From the NCBI GenBank assembly GCA_947625675.1, contig CANQPH010000006.1:1-64000 (forward strand): 64,000 nucleotides of DNA, given 5' to 3'. The DNA is from an uncultured Acetatifactor sp. (GTDB taxonomy: Bacteria; Bacillota; Clostridia; Lachnospirales; Lachnospiraceae). Under the pieces are notes generated by a model that did no database searches, was not told the DNA's origin, and was given only the letters and a program-made list of their open reading frames with translations. The first letter of the stretch is position 1. Every line of letters starts with the position of its first letter. Shown piece by piece: positions 1 through 8,916 of this stretch. The translations under genes and the position numbers were made by a program.

Positions 1-1
1 G

Positions 2-3000
2 AACTCCAATCCCGCCACCATCATGACGGACAAGGACATCGCGGACAAGGTGTACATCGAGCCGCTGACCGTCAGGGTCCTGGAACAGATCATTGAAAAA
101 GAAAAACCGGACAGCATTCTTCCCACTCTGGGAGGTCAGGCGGGCCTGAACCTGGGGATGGAGCTGGAGGAGTCCGGATTTTTGAAAAGTCATAACGTGA
201 CCCTCTTGGGCACCACGGCGGCAACCATCCGCAATGCGGAGGGGCGGCAGGAGTTCAAGGACCTGATGGAGCGCATCGGGGAGCCTTGCGCCGCCAGCAA
301 GGTGGTGGAGAACGTGGAGGACGGCATCGCCTTCGTGGCCGAGATCGGGTATCCCGTGGTGCTGCGTCCGGCCTATACCCTGGGCGGCAGCGGCGGCGGC
401 ATCGCCCACAACCAGGCGGAGCTGACCGAGATCCTGGAGAACGGGCTCAGACTTTCCCGGGTGGGCCAGGTTCTGGTGGAGCGCTGCATCGCCGGGTGGA
501 AGGAAATCGAATATGAGGTGATGCGGGACAGTGCAGGCAACTGTATTACAGTCTGTAACATGGAAAACGTGGATCCCGTGGGGGTACATACCGGGGACAG
601 CATCGTGGTGGCTCCCTCCCAGACCTTGAGCGACAAGGAATACCAGATGCTGCGGACTTCCGCCTTGAAGATCATAAACGAGCTTAAGATCACCGGGGGC
701 TGCAACGTGCAGTTCGCCCTGCATCCCACCAGCTTTGAATACTGCGTCATCGAAGTGAATCCCAGGGTGAGCCGTTCTTCCGCCCTGGCTTCTAAAGCCA
801 CGGGCTATCCCATCGCCAAGGTGGCGGCCAAGATCGCCCTGGGCTACACCCTGGACGAGATCAAGAACGCCATTACCGGCAAGACCTACGCCAGTTTCGA
901 GCCGGCCCTGGATTACTGCGTGGTGAAGATTCCCCGGCTGCCTTTCGATAAGTTCATCACGGCCAAGCGGACCCTGACCACCCAGATGAAGGCCACCGGC
1001 GAGGTCATGAGCATCTGCAACAATTTTGAAGGGGCCCTCATGAAGGCCATCCGTTCCCTGGAGCAGCACGTGGACTGCCTGCGGAGCTATGATTTCAGCG
1101 CCCTGGATGCGGAAGAGCTTCGGGATCGCCTGAAAAAAGTGGACGACCAGCGGATCTGGGTCATCGCCGAAGCCCTGCGCAAGGGGATCGGCATCCAGGA
1201 GATCCATGAGATCACCCAGATCGATGCCTGGTTTATCGACAAAATCGCCATCCTTACGGAGATGGAGGCCGCCCTGGAGGCAGGCCCCCTCACGCCGGAG
1301 CTTCTGCGGGAAGCCAAGCGGCTGGAATTCCCGGACAACGTGATCAGCAGACTCTCCGGCATTCCCGAAGGGGAGATCAAAGCGATGCGGAAGGAAAACG
1401 GCATCCATGCGGTGTACAAGATGGTGGACACCTGCGCCGCGGAGTTCGCCGCAGCCACCCCCTACTATTACTCCGTGTTCGGCGGGGAGTGCGAGGCCGT
1501 GGCCACCCAGGGCCGCAAAAAGGTGCTGGTGCTGGGCTCCGGCCCCATCCGTATCGGACAGGGCATCGAGTTCGACTATTGTTCCGTCCATGCCACCTGG
1601 GCTTTTGCCAGAGAGGGGTATGAGACCATTATCATCAACAACAATCCGGAGACCGTGAGCACGGACTTCGACATTGCGGACAAGCTGTATTTTGAACCCC
1701 TGACCCCGGAGGACGTGGAGGCCATCGTGGACATCGAGAAGCCGGACGGGGCGGTGGTGCAGTTCGGCGGCCAGACCGCCATCAAGCTCACGGAGCACCT
1801 CATGAAGATGGGCGTGCCCATCCTGGGCACCAAGGCCGAGGACGTGGATGCGGCGGAAGATCGGGAGCTTTTCGACAGGATTTTGGAAAAAACCCACATT
1901 CCCAGGGCGGCGGGAGGCACCGTCTATACGGCGGAGGAAGCCAAGGAGGTGGCCAACCGCCTGGGCTATCCCGTGCTGGTGCGGCCTTCCTACGTGCTGG
2001 GGGGCCAGGGCATGCAGATCGCCATTTCCGACCAGGAGATCGAGGAATTCATGGCCATCATCAACCGCATCGCCCAGGACCATCCCATTTTGGTGGATAA
2101 GTATCTTATGGGAAAAGAGATCGAGGTGGATGCGGTCTGCGACGGCACCGACATCCTGATTCCCGGGATCATGGAGCATATCGAGAGGACCGGCGTGCAT
2201 TCCGGGGACAGCATCTCCGTGTACCCGGCGCCCACCATCGGCAAGCTGATCAAGGACAAGATTGCGGATTACACCAAGCGCCTGGCCACGGCCCTGCACG
2301 TCAAGGGCCTCATCAATATCCAGTTCATCGCCATTGACGAGGACGTGTACGTGATTGAGGTGAATCCCCGTTCCTCCCGCACGGTGCCCTACATCAGCAA
2401 GGTGACGGGCATTCCCATCGTGGATCTGGCCACGGAGGTGATCCTGGGCAAGACCATCCGGGAGCTGGGCTACAAGCCGGGCCTGCAGCCGGAGGCGGAG
2501 TATTACGCCATCAAGATGCCGGTATTTTCCTTTGAAAAAATCCGGGGGGCGGAGATCAGCCTGGGGCCGGAGATGAAGTCCACCGGCGAATGCCTGGGGA
2601 TCGCCAAGACCTTCCACGAGGCCCTGTACAAGGCTTTCCTGGGGGCCGGGGTGGATCTGCCCCGGTACAAGCAGATGATCATCACCGTGAAGGATGCGGA
2701 CAAGGGGGAGGCCATTGCCATCGGCAGACGGTTTGAGAAGCTGGGTTACACCATTTATGCCACCAGGAGCACGGCGGCGGCCCTGAACGAAGCCGGGGTG
2801 AAGGCCCGGAAAGTCAACAAGATTTCCCAGGAATCCCCTACCGTCATGGATCTGATCCTGGGACACCGGATCGATCTGGTCATCGATACCCCTACCCAGG
2901 GAAGGGACAAGTCCAGGGACGGTTTCCTGATCCGGCGGACGGCCATCGAGACCGGCGTCAACTGCCTGACTTCTCTGGATACCGCCAGGGCCCTGGCCAC

Positions 3001-3055
3001 CAGCCTGGAAAATGCGGGGCAGGAGCTGACTCTGGTGGATGTGGCTTCCCTGTAA
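2..3055 (+). CDS. carB: Carbamoyl-phosphate synthase large subunit, 5' truncated by the window edge
   Basis: Makes carbamoyl phosphate from bicarbonate, ATP and glutamine-derived ammonia for pyrimidine and arginine synthesis. The reading frame is open from base 2 (NSNPATIM, which lies about 46 residues into typical CarB), so only the N-terminal part is missing and the ATG at 23 is internal. Both ATP-grasp halves are visible: the first carries GGSGGGIA and [18 protein letters not shown], the second carries [22 protein letters not shown] and [18 protein letters not shown]-terminal MGS-like allosteric domain follows (about residues 880-1010 of the visible part). carA would be expected upstream, outside the window. 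Identification is secure. Confidence 0.97.
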   Translation, partial: NSNPATIMTDKDIADKVYIEPLTVRVLEQIIEKEKPDSILPTLGGQAGLNLGMELEESGFLKSHNVTLLGTTAATIRNAEGRQEFKDLMERIGEPCAASKVVENVEDGIAFVAEIGYPVVLRPAYTLGGSGGGIAHNQAELTEILENGLRLSRVGQVLVERCIAGWKEIEYEVMRDSAGNCITVCNMENVDPVGVHTGDSIVVAPSQTLSDKEYQMLRTSALKIINELKITGGCNVQFALHPTSFEYCVIEVNPRVSRSSALASKATGYPIAKVAAKIALGYTLDEIKNAITGKTYASFEPALDYCVVKIPRLPFDKFITAKRTLTTQMKATGEVMSICNNFEGALMKAIRSLEQHVDCLRSYDFSALDAEELRDRLKKVDDQRIWVIAEALRKGIGIQEIHEITQIDAWFIDKIAILTEMEAALEAGPLTPELLREAKRLEFPDNVISRLSGIPEGEIKAMRKENGIHAVYKMVDTCAAEFAAATPYYYSVFGGECEAVATQGRKKVLVLGSGPIRIGQGIEFDYCSVHATWAFAREGYETIIINNNPETVSTDFDIADKLYFEPLTPEDVEAIVDIEKPDGAVVQFGGQTAIKLTEHLMKMGVPILGTKAEDVDAAEDRELFDRILEKTHIPRAAGGTVYTAEEAKEVANRLGYPVLVRPSYVLGGQGMQIAISDQEIEEFMAIINRIAQDHPILVDKYLMGKEIEVDAVCDGTDILIPGIMEHIERTGVHSGDSISVYPAPTIGKLIKDKIADYTKRLATALHVKGLINIQFIAIDEDVYVIEVNPRSSRTVPYISKVTGIPIVDLATEVILGKTIRELGYKPGLQPEAEYYAIKMPVFSFEKIRGAEISLGPEMKSTGECLGIAKTFHEALYKAFLGAGVDLPRYKQMIITVKDADKGEAIAIGRRFEKLGYTIYATRSTAAALNEAGVKARKVNKISQESPTVMDLILGHRIDLVIDTPTQGRDKSRDGFLIRRTAIETGVNCLTSLDTARALATSLENAGQELTLVDVASL

Positions 3056-3176
3056 GATGGATCGCCCTTGACGAAATTAAATATTTTCTTAAGAATGGGA
3101 AGATTTTATAGCCAAGCTTGTCGAATTCCGCTATACTGTTCTGGTAATTTTTTTGGAAAGGACGATAGCGGATGGC

Positions 3177-4013
3177 ATGTATGATCGGTTGAGCCGAAGG
3201 CAAAGGAACCACAGGAGGACGGTAATACGGTATTACGTGAAACTGGCGGCGGAGGGAATCCTTCTGATAGGGGCGGTGTTTTTGATGATCTGCGGCGGCC
3301 GGTATCTATGGGGGCGATTTGGCCTGGGGGATGCGGAAGATGTCCAGGCCGAAGAAATCGGGAGGGAAGGCCCCGGCTCCGGGGAAACGGAATTTTTTGA
3401 AACAGGAAAAGGGGACGGAGATCGAGAGGATGTTCCCGGCCCTTACGTCGGCTATACCGTGGTGTTGGATCCGGGGCACGGAGGCATGGACAGCGGGAGC
3501 AGCGTCACCCTGGACGGGGAGCTGGTGGAGGAGAAAAACGTCACCCTCGCAATCTGCCAGCGCATTCGGGAATTGTTGGAGCAGCAGGGCGTCACCGTCC
3601 TCATGACCAGGGAGACGGACGTGGAAGTGAGCCTGGAAGAGCGGGCGGAGTTGTCCAATAGAGAGGAAGCGGATTTTTTCCTGAGTATTCACTGCAATTC
3701 CTTTGAGGACGATGCCTCGGTCTCCGGTTTGGAGTGCTTTTATTGGAAAAGGGACGATGAGGGAAAGGAATATGCCGAGAGCATTCGGGACGCCGTGACG
3801 GAGATCGAGGATCTGAAGGTTCGGGGCGTCTCGGAGGGAAATTACCAGGTGCTCCGGGACAATCAGAGACCGGCGGTGTTGGTGGAGACGGGCTTTTTGA
3901 CCAACCAGGAAGAATGCGGGAATCTTTTGTCCGAAAAGTATCAGGGAGAGCTGGCGGAAAAGATCGTGCAAGGCGTGTTGGAACTGGCGGAGCAAAAGCT
4001 GAAGGGAGTATAA
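3177..4013 (+). CDS. Membrane-anchored N-acetylmuramoyl-L-alanine amidase (Amidase_3)
   Basis: Predicted zinc amidase that cleaves the bond between MurNAc and L-Ala in peptidoglycan. One hydrophobic segment near the N-terminus (AAEGILLIGAVFLMICGG) anchors it or acts as an uncleaved signal, followed by an acidic, low-complexity linker. The catalytic domain shows DPGHGG, the Glu of EEKNVTL, SIHCNS and VETGFLTN, the zinc-ligand and catalytic positions of the family. I chose ATG 3177, preceded by GAAAGGA; an in-frame TTG lies at 3153. About 278 residues. It is related to the amidase half of the fusion gene at 13242, which suggests paralogous wall hydrolases. Confidence 0.9.
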   Translation: MYDRLSRRQRNHRRTVIRYYVKLAAEGILLIGAVFLMICGGRYLWGRFGLGDAEDVQAEEIGREGPGSGETEFFETGKGDGDREDVPGPYVGYTVVLDPGHGGMDSGSSVTLDGELVEEKNVTLAICQRIRELLEQQGVTVLMTRETDVEVSLEERAELSNREEADFFLSIHCNSFEDDASVSGLECFYWKRDDEGKEYAESIRDAVTEIEDLKVRGVSEGNYQVLRDNQRPAVLVETGFLTNQEECGNLLSEKYQGELAEKIVQGVLELAEQKLKGV

Positions 4014-4069
4014 ATCCCAGAATTTGGAGTATACTATAACAGACTTCAAATGAATTAAGGAGAATTGCG

Positions 4070-4708
4070 ATGCAAGCAGAAATCTATCCCTTTGTGGTGC
4101 GGCCCCTGCCCTATGAGTACGGGGCGCTGGCGCCGGTTCTGGACGGGGAGACCCTCACCTTTCACCATGACAGGCATTACAAAACCTACGTGGACAACCT
4201 GAACGATGCCCTGGCGGATTATCCCCAGCTACAAAAAATGAGCTTGAAGGAACTTCTGACGAAAATGGACTCCCTGCCGGCGGCGGTTCGAACCTCCGTC
4301 CGCAACAACGGGGGAGGGGCTTTCAACCATGAGCTGTATTTTGACGGGATGAAAAGCCCCATGGGACAGCTGCCTTCCGGGGAACTGGCGGAGGCCCTGA
4401 ATCGGGACTTCGGCTCCTTCCTGCAGTGGAAAGCCCAGATGAAGCAGGCTGCCATCTCCCAATTCGGTTCCGGCTGGGCCGTCCTGGTCTCCGATCATCA
4501 GGGAAAACTGTCCATCCTCAAGACGGCTAATCAGGACGTGCCGGATCTGGAAACCTACACGCCGCTTTTTTTGGTGGATGTGTGGGAGCATGCCTATTAC
4601 CTTCAGTATCGGAACCGCCGGGCGGATTACGTGGAAGGCTGGTTCGATCTGATCAACTGGAAAAAAGCGGGCCGACGGTATGAAGAGGTTTTGAGAAACA
4701 AAGGATGA
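4070..4708 (+). CDS. sod: Superoxide dismutase (Fe/Mn family)
   Basis: Converts superoxide to oxygen and hydrogen peroxide in the cytoplasm. The four metal ligands are present: His32 (FHHDRH), His87 (FNHELYF), Asp170 and His174 (VDVWEHAYYLQY). At 212 residues it has normal family length. It has an AAGGAG ribosome site and a TATACT-like -10 about 40 bases upstream. Its stop overlaps the start of queH by four bases (ATGA), so the two are translationally coupled. Whether the metal is iron or manganese cannot be decided from the sequence. Confidence 0.95.
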   Translation: MQAEIYPFVVRPLPYEYGALAPVLDGETLTFHHDRHYKTYVDNLNDALADYPQLQKMSLKELLTKMDSLPAAVRTSVRNNGGGAFNHELYFDGMKSPMGQLPSGELAEALNRDFGSFLQWKAQMKQAAISQFGSGWAVLVSDHQGKLSILKTANQDVPDLETYTPLFLVDVWEHAYYLQYRNRRADYVEGWFDLINWKKAGRRYEEVLRNKG

Positions 4709-5334
4709 ATAAGAAAAATTATCAAAAGGAACTGGAAAAGCTTCTGGCGGCTTTGCCGGAATTCGACCGGGAACAGCTTCCGCCCCGCTTGTTCCTGCAC
4801 AGCTGCTGCGCTCCCTGCAGCAGCTATGTGCTGGAATATTTGAGCGTCTATTTTGCCATCACTGTTTTCTACTACAATCCCAACATTTCTTTCGCAGAAG
4901 AATATAAACGGAGAGTGGCGGAGCAAAAGCGCCTGATCCGTACATACAACCAGGAAGGCGGCCGGTATCCCATTGAGGTTTTGGAGGGAGACTACGAGCC
5001 GGAACGTTTTTTCGAGATGGCCAGGGGGCTGGAGGACTGCCCGGAGGGCGGGGAACGGTGCTTCCGCTGCTATGAGCTGCGCCTGCGCCGGACGGCCCTG
5101 GAGGCCCGGGAAAAGGGCTTCGATTTCTTCGGCACCACCCTGACCATCAGCCCTCTGAAAAATGCGGAAAAGCTCAACGAGATCGGTTTCGCCCTGGAGG
5201 AGGAACTGGGAGTGCGTTGGCTGCCCTCGGATTTCAAGAAAAAAGAGGGTTACAAACGCTCCATCGAACTGTCGGCCCGCTATGACCTGTACCGCCAGGA
5301 TTACTGCGGCTGTGTATTTTCGGTGAGAAAATAA
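4705..5334 (+). CDS. queH: Epoxyqueuosine reductase QueH
   Basis: Last step of queuosine tRNA modification: reduction of epoxyqueuosine to queuosine, by the enzyme family (formerly DUF208) that replaces QueG in many anaerobes. Cysteine motifs expected for Fe-S and metal binding are visible: HSCCAPCSS near residue 32, CFRCYELR in the middle and DYCGCVFS at the C-terminus. About 209 residues. The start overlaps the stop of the superoxide dismutase gene (ATGA), so it is the second gene of a two-gene operon. Pairing with SOD may reflect protection of an oxygen-sensitive cofactor, which is inference. Confidence 0.92.
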   Translation: MNKKNYQKELEKLLAALPEFDREQLPPRLFLHSCCAPCSSYVLEYLSVYFAITVFYYNPNISFAEEYKRRVAEQKRLIRTYNQEGGRYPIEVLEGDYEPERFFEMARGLEDCPEGGERCFRCYELRLRRTALEAREKGFDFFGTTLTISPLKNAEKLNEIGFALEEELGVRWLPSDFKKKEGYKRSIELSARYDLYRQDYCGCVFSVRK

Positions 5335-5363
5335 AAATCCTTCCCTAAGAAAACAAAAAGTGC

Positions 5364-5391
5364 TTGCAAAATCCGCAATATGTAGTAAAAT
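5364..5391 (+). promoter_or_regulatory. Sigma-A-type promoter for the cysteine hydrolase gene
   Basis: TTGCAA at 5364 and TAAAAT at 5386 are separated by 16 bp, about 85 bases before the ATG of the next gene. Confidence 0.6.
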
Positions 5392-5427
5392 AAACTATAT
5401 GTTGAAGCGCAAAAACCAGATAACAGA

Positions 5428-5452
5428 TTCCGAAAGGACAATCCTTTCGGAA
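5428..5452 (+). promoter_or_regulatory. Perfect 11-bp-stem hairpin in the leader of the cysteine hydrolase gene
   Basis: TTCCGAAAGGA and its exact complement flank a three-base loop. There is no T-run, so it is unlikely to be a terminator. It lies between the promoter and the GGAGGA ribosome site (5462-5467), so it may stabilise the mRNA or serve as a regulator or protein-binding site. Confidence 0.55.
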
Positions 5453-5474
5453 ATTTAGGATGGAGGAATCAGTC

Positions 5475-6011
5475 ATGCCGCAGAAATATCTCGTCGTAGT
5501 GGACATGCAGGAAGATTTCGTGACCGGGGTCCTGGGGAGCCAGGAGGCCCGGGCCATCGTCCCGAAGGTGGTGGAAAAGGTGAAGGGCTTTGAGGGAGAA
5601 GTGATTTTCACCAGAGACACCCATCAGCCGAACTACCTCTCCACCCAGGAGGGCAGGAACCTTCCCGTGGAGCACTGCATCGAGGGCACGGAGGGCTGGA
5701 GGCTCATCGAGCCCCTGGAGCGGTTTCGCCTGGAGAAGGACTGCAGGGTTTATGACAAGCCATCCTTCGGCAGCCAGAAGCTGGCTGCGGATCTGGCGGC
5801 GGAAGCGGAACGGGGAGAAGTGGAGAGCGTGGAACTGATCGGTGTCTGTACGGACATTTGCGTGGTTTCCAACGCCCTGCTTTTGAAGGCCGCCATGCCG
5901 GAGATTCCCGTTCTGGCGGATGCTTCCTGCTGCGCTGGGGTGACGCCGGAGAAGCATAAATGCGCCCTGGAGACTATGAGAAGCTGTCAGGTGCTGGTGA
6001 CAGAGGATTGA
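5475..6011 (+). CDS. Isochorismatase-family cysteine hydrolase (nicotinamidase-like)
   Basis: Member of the isochorismatase/nicotinamidase fold. The N-terminal DMQEDF supplies the catalytic Asp, DKPSFGS supplies the Lys, and CTDICV supplies the nucleophilic Cys. TRDTHQPNYL with a later EHC resembles the metal-binding region of nicotinamidases, so deamidation of nicotinamide in NAD salvage is the best guess, but substrate is not fixed by sequence. I chose ATG 5475 because GGAGGA sits eight bases upstream. 178 residues. Confidence 0.85.
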   Translation: MPQKYLVVVDMQEDFVTGVLGSQEARAIVPKVVEKVKGFEGEVIFTRDTHQPNYLSTQEGRNLPVEHCIEGTEGWRLIEPLERFRLEKDCRVYDKPSFGSQKLAADLAAEAERGEVESVELIGVCTDICVVSNALLLKAAMPEIPVLADASCCAGVTPEKHKCALETMRSCQVLVTED

Positions 6012-6076
6012 GACTGGCGGCGCAAGGCCGGGGCTGAAAGTGGGAGACTGAGGCCTGTGGCGCAAGGCCGGGAGAG
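6010..6076. repeat. Two degenerate intergenic repeat copies
   Basis: GAGACTG followed by GGCGCAAGGCCGGG occurs twice, the second copy carrying a short insertion, immediately after the hydrolase stop. It belongs to the minisatellite pattern seen across the window. Confidence 0.5.
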
Positions 6077-6153
6077 GTTTTCCGAGATTTCGGAAGGGAA
6101 TTTTCCCGGCATGCGGAAAACTGCGAAAGAAATCAGATTAGGCGGTGGATGGT

Positions 6154-7050
6154 ATGTATCAGATTATCAGCGACGGTTCCTGTGACCTGCCGGAAGAGCT
6201 GGTCCGGGAAAAAGGGGTGGAAGTGGTCCCCTTTTACGTGTCTTTTGACGACAAAACCTATTACAAAGAAATTGCGGAGATGCCCATACGGAAATTTTAC
6301 GATCTGATGGTGGAGCAGGAGAACGTGGTGTTTCCCAAATCTTCCCTGCCGTCCATAGAGGATTACGTAACCGTTTTTGAAAAATATGCGAAGCAGGGAA
6401 TCCCCATCATCTGTATCTGTATCACCGTCAAGTTCAGCGGCTCTTACCAGGCCGCCATGAGCGCCCGGGAGATCGTCCTGGAAACTTGTCCGGAGGCCCG
6501 GATCGAAGTGATCGATTCCAAGGTGGACACTGTGCTCCAGGGTATGTACGTCCTGGAGGCGGTGAAGCTGCAGGAGCAGGGCGTGGGATATGAGGAAGCC
6601 GTGGACCGTCTGCTGAAGATCCGGGATACGGGCAGGATTTTCTTCACCGTGGGCAGCATCGATTATCTGAAGCACGGCGGGAGAATCGGGAAACTCTCCG
6701 GCCTGGCTGCTTCCGTGCTGGGCATCCGGCCCCTGATCACCCTGAAGGAAGGGGAGATTTTCCCTTCCGGCCTGTCCCGCAGCCGCCGGAAGTCCCTGGA
6801 GGCAGTGATGAATCTCCTGGACAACCATATCAAGTCCTTGCTGGCCCAGGGGGCCGACATGAAGGACTATCGGGTGGACGTGGGTTACGGATACGACATC
6901 CCGGAGGCCAGGGAATTCCGGCAGAAGATAAAGGAACGCTTCGCCGGGGTGCTGGACGTGGAAGAGATTGAGATGTACCAGATCGGCGCCACCATAGCGG
7001 TGCACACCGGCCCTCATCCGCTTGGAGTGGGGTTTTTGAAGAAGGCGTAA
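6154..7050 (+). CDS. DegV family fatty-acid-binding protein
   Basis: DegV proteins bind a fatty acid and, in several Firmicutes, serve fatty acid kinase as FakB-type partners. The hallmark N-terminus ISDGSCDLP, the TVKFSGSYQAA loop and the C-terminal GATIAVHTGPHPLGVGF are present. Start ATG 6154 is preferred (AGGCGG eight bases upstream) over GTG 6145. About 298 residues. A second, divergent DegV gene is at 60621. The tyrosine phosphatase gene follows 24 bases downstream in the same direction, so they are probably cotranscribed. Confidence 0.92.
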   Translation: MYQIISDGSCDLPEELVREKGVEVVPFYVSFDDKTYYKEIAEMPIRKFYDLMVEQENVVFPKSSLPSIEDYVTVFEKYAKQGIPIICICITVKFSGSYQAAMSAREIVLETCPEARIEVIDSKVDTVLQGMYVLEAVKLQEQGVGYEEAVDRLLKIRDTGRIFFTVGSIDYLKHGGRIGKLSGLAASVLGIRPLITLKEGEIFPSGLSRSRRKSLEAVMNLLDNHIKSLLAQGADMKDYRVDVGYGYDIPEAREFRQKIKERFAGVLDVEEIEMYQIGATIAVHTGPHPLGVGFLKKA

Positions 7051-7074
7051 GAAAAACCGTGGGGAAAGGGACGT

Positions 7075-7788
7075 ATGGATTCCGTTTTTTGTTATAAGCG
7101 TTATCCCTTTAAGGGGATCTTGAATTTCCGGGACCTGGGCGGCTATCCGGTCTGGGGCGGAGGCATGACCCGCTACGGCGTGTTTTATCGGTGCGGCCAT
7201 CTGTGCACCGCCGCCAGGGAGGATATTGCGGCCCTGCGAAAAATGGGCATGCAAAAGATCATTGATCTGCGCAATCCCGGGGATTTGGTGTATATGCCGG
7301 ATAAAATCGGCGAAGAAGACGGCATCAGGGTCGTAAACATTCCGCTGCAGGAAGAGATCCATCCGGAAGAATTGGGCGTTCTGCCCGGGGAAAAGGATAC
7401 CCTGACCCTTCGGAGACTGTATCAGCAGATCGTGGACAAATCCGGCAGCAGGATCCTTCGGGTCCTGCAGGAGCTGGCGGACACGGAAGGATCGGCGGCC
7501 TTTCACTGTTTCAACGGCAAGGACCGCACGGGCATCATCGCCCTGTTTCTCCTCGCCCTGGCCGGGGTGGAGGACTGCGACATCGTGGCGGATTTCGAGG
7601 TGAGCCATACTTATATCGAGGGCCATACGGAGGACGTTTCCGGCTCCAATTATGAGAACATGAGATGGCTGCTGGCCTACATAGGGCGGCAGTTCGGCTC
7701 CCCTGTCCAATACCTGCGCCGACAGGGACTCACGCCGGACCTGGAGAAGCGTCTGGTTGACCGCCTGGTACAGCGGCCGGAAGGGTGA
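7075..7788 (+). CDS. Tyrosine-protein phosphatase (Y_phosphatase3 type)
   Basis: The P-loop HCFNGKDRTG matches the HCxxGKDRTG signature of bacterial dual-specificity/lipid-type phosphatases, with the catalytic Cys and Arg. The N-terminal NFRDLGG motif is also typical. 237 residues, no signal peptide, so cytoplasmic. It is probably in an operon with the preceding degV gene. The natural substrate (phosphoprotein or phosphoinositide-like) cannot be told from sequence. Confidence 0.9.
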   Translation: MDSVFCYKRYPFKGILNFRDLGGYPVWGGGMTRYGVFYRCGHLCTAAREDIAALRKMGMQKIIDLRNPGDLVYMPDKIGEEDGIRVVNIPLQEEIHPEELGVLPGEKDTLTLRRLYQQIVDKSGSRILRVLQELADTEGSAAFHCFNGKDRTGIIALFLLALAGVEDCDIVADFEVSHTYIEGHTEDVSGSNYENMRWLLAYIGRQFGSPVQYLRRQGLTPDLEKRLVDRLVQRPEG

Positions 7789-7812
7789 GGATTTCCTTGC
7801 CAAAACTCGCAC

Positions 7813-7841
7813 TTGCGTTCCGTCCCATTCTGTAATATACT
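7813..7841 (+). promoter_or_regulatory. Promoter for the SEC-C protein gene
   Basis: TTGCGT and TATACT are separated by 17 bp, about 70 bases upstream of the gene. Confidence 0.65.
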
Positions 7842-7912
7842 GTTGTTAATGAGCGAAGCTGTCAGCTGTTGGCGGCGAGGAAATTTGAAAAAATACGAGG
7901 ATGGTGTTGACT

Positions 7913-8419
7913 ATGTTACTGTTGGAACAGTGGAGAGAGTTGGCTTATAATGAGAAGACCAGTCAGGAACAGCTGAAGAGGATCTGGGACGCCTATTTTG
8001 CGGCGGAAAAGGGGATCTATGAGCAGCTTCTGTCCAATCCCGACGAGGTGGTGACGGGAACCGTGCAGGAGCTGGCGGACAAGTACCAGGTGCCGATCCT
8101 GACCATGACCGGTTTCCTGGACGGGATCAATGACAGTTTGGTGGAGAAGAATCCCATCGAAGAGATGGAAGAGGATACCCAGGTGAACCTGGGCTTTGAC
8201 AAGACGTTGCTTTACAAGAACATGGTGGCGGCGGATGCGGACTGGCTGTACAATCTGGAGCAGTGGGACGGGATATTTGACGAGGATACCCGCAAGGCGC
8301 TGTACAAAGAGCAGAAGGCTTCCACTACCATTGTGAAGGGGGAGAAGATTTATCCCAACGATCCCTGCCCCTGCGGGAGCGGCAAGAAGTATAAGAAGTG
8401 CTGCGGCAGAAATAAGTGA
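7913..8419 (+). CDS. SEC-C zinc-motif protein
   Basis: The C-terminus [17 protein letters not shown] is the SEC-C zinc-binding motif (CxC...CC) found at the end of SecA and in many small accessory proteins. The upstream part (about 140 residues) is acidic and helical without a recognised catalytic motif. Start ATG 7913 ([10 protein letters not shown]) is preferred to ATG 7901, which directly abuts the GAGG. 168 residues. Role unknown; the motif suggests interaction with ribosomes, the secretory machinery or nucleic acid. Confidence 0.85.
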   Translation: MLLLEQWRELAYNEKTSQEQLKRIWDAYFAAEKGIYEQLLSNPDEVVTGTVQELADKYQVPILTMTGFLDGINDSLVEKNPIEEMEEDTQVNLGFDKTLLYKNMVAADADWLYNLEQWDGIFDEDTRKALYKEQKASTTIVKGEKIYPNDPCPCGSGKKYKKCCGRNK

Positions 8420-8439
8420 TCGGGTGAGGCATTGCCCAA

Positions 8440-8490
8440 AAAGGGCAGCCGCCCTGCATTTTTACATTGCAGTGCGGCCGCCCTTTTTTC
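8440..8490. terminator. Bidirectional intrinsic terminator
   Basis: A GC-rich stem (GGGCAGCCGC... with ...GCGGCCGCCC) is flanked by A-run on the left and T-run on the right, between convergent genes for the SEC-C protein and the spore protein. Confidence 0.8.
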
Positions 8491-8498
8491 TTTAGAGC

Positions 8499-8699
8499 TT
8501 ATTTCATCTGCTCTTCCTGCTTCTGGATCATTCTGCGAACCATTTCGCCGCCGATGGAACCGGCCTCCTTGGAAGTCAGGTCGCCGTTGTAGCCTTCCTT
8601 CAGGTTTACACCCAGCTCAGATGCAACCTCGGTCTTAAAACGATCCATGGCCGCCTTGGCTTCAGGCACCTCTACCTTGCTGTTTCTGCTGTTAGACAT
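8499..8699 (-). CDS. Small acid-soluble spore protein, alpha/beta type
   Basis: Binds and protects DNA in the dormant spore. The 66-residue protein has the family pattern: a middle segment FKTEVASELGV, then GYNGDLTSKEAGSIGGEMVRRMI. The EVA-like segment near FKTEVASEL matches the GPR protease cleavage region used at germination. ATG 8699 is preceded by GAGGTGAG. It is direct evidence that the organism belongs to an endospore-forming lineage. Confidence 0.95.
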   Translation of the reverse strand: MSNSRNSKVEVPEAKAAMDRFKTEVASELGVNLKEGYNGDLTSKEAGSIGGEMVRRMIQKQEEQMK

Positions 8700-8738
8700 T
8701 TTCTCACCTCGTTTCTGTATCAGCTTGTCTATATTCAA

Positions 8739-8761
8739 GATAAGTGCGGCAAGCACTTATC
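8739..8761. promoter_or_regulatory. Palindrome in the leader of the spore protein gene
   Basis: GATAAGTGC and its exact complement flank a five-base centre. It lies 40-60 bases upstream of the spore gene start and could be an mRNA hairpin or a dimeric repressor site. Confidence 0.5.
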
Positions 8762-8822
8762 CTGAACAAGGTTCCTTGCGGTCTTTTGTCGGGTCTCGTA
8801 CTTGTCAACGCTTATCTTGGTT

Positions 8823-8852
8823 ATAGTATGAGCCGCAGAAAAGAAAATATGA
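8823..8852 (-). promoter_or_regulatory. Possible forespore sigma-G/F promoter for the spore protein
   Basis: On the minus strand CATACTAT, close to the sigma-F/G -10 consensus, is preceded at 17 bp by TCATA, resembling the -35. The placement upstream of a spore gene supports it; the long leader of about 120 bases is a weakness. Confidence 0.4.
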
Positions 8853-8916
8853 TGGTAGTTTTTGGATGCCGAAATGATGCAAAATGAGGTTAAAATGAAA
8901 ATGGAGGATTTTTGAT

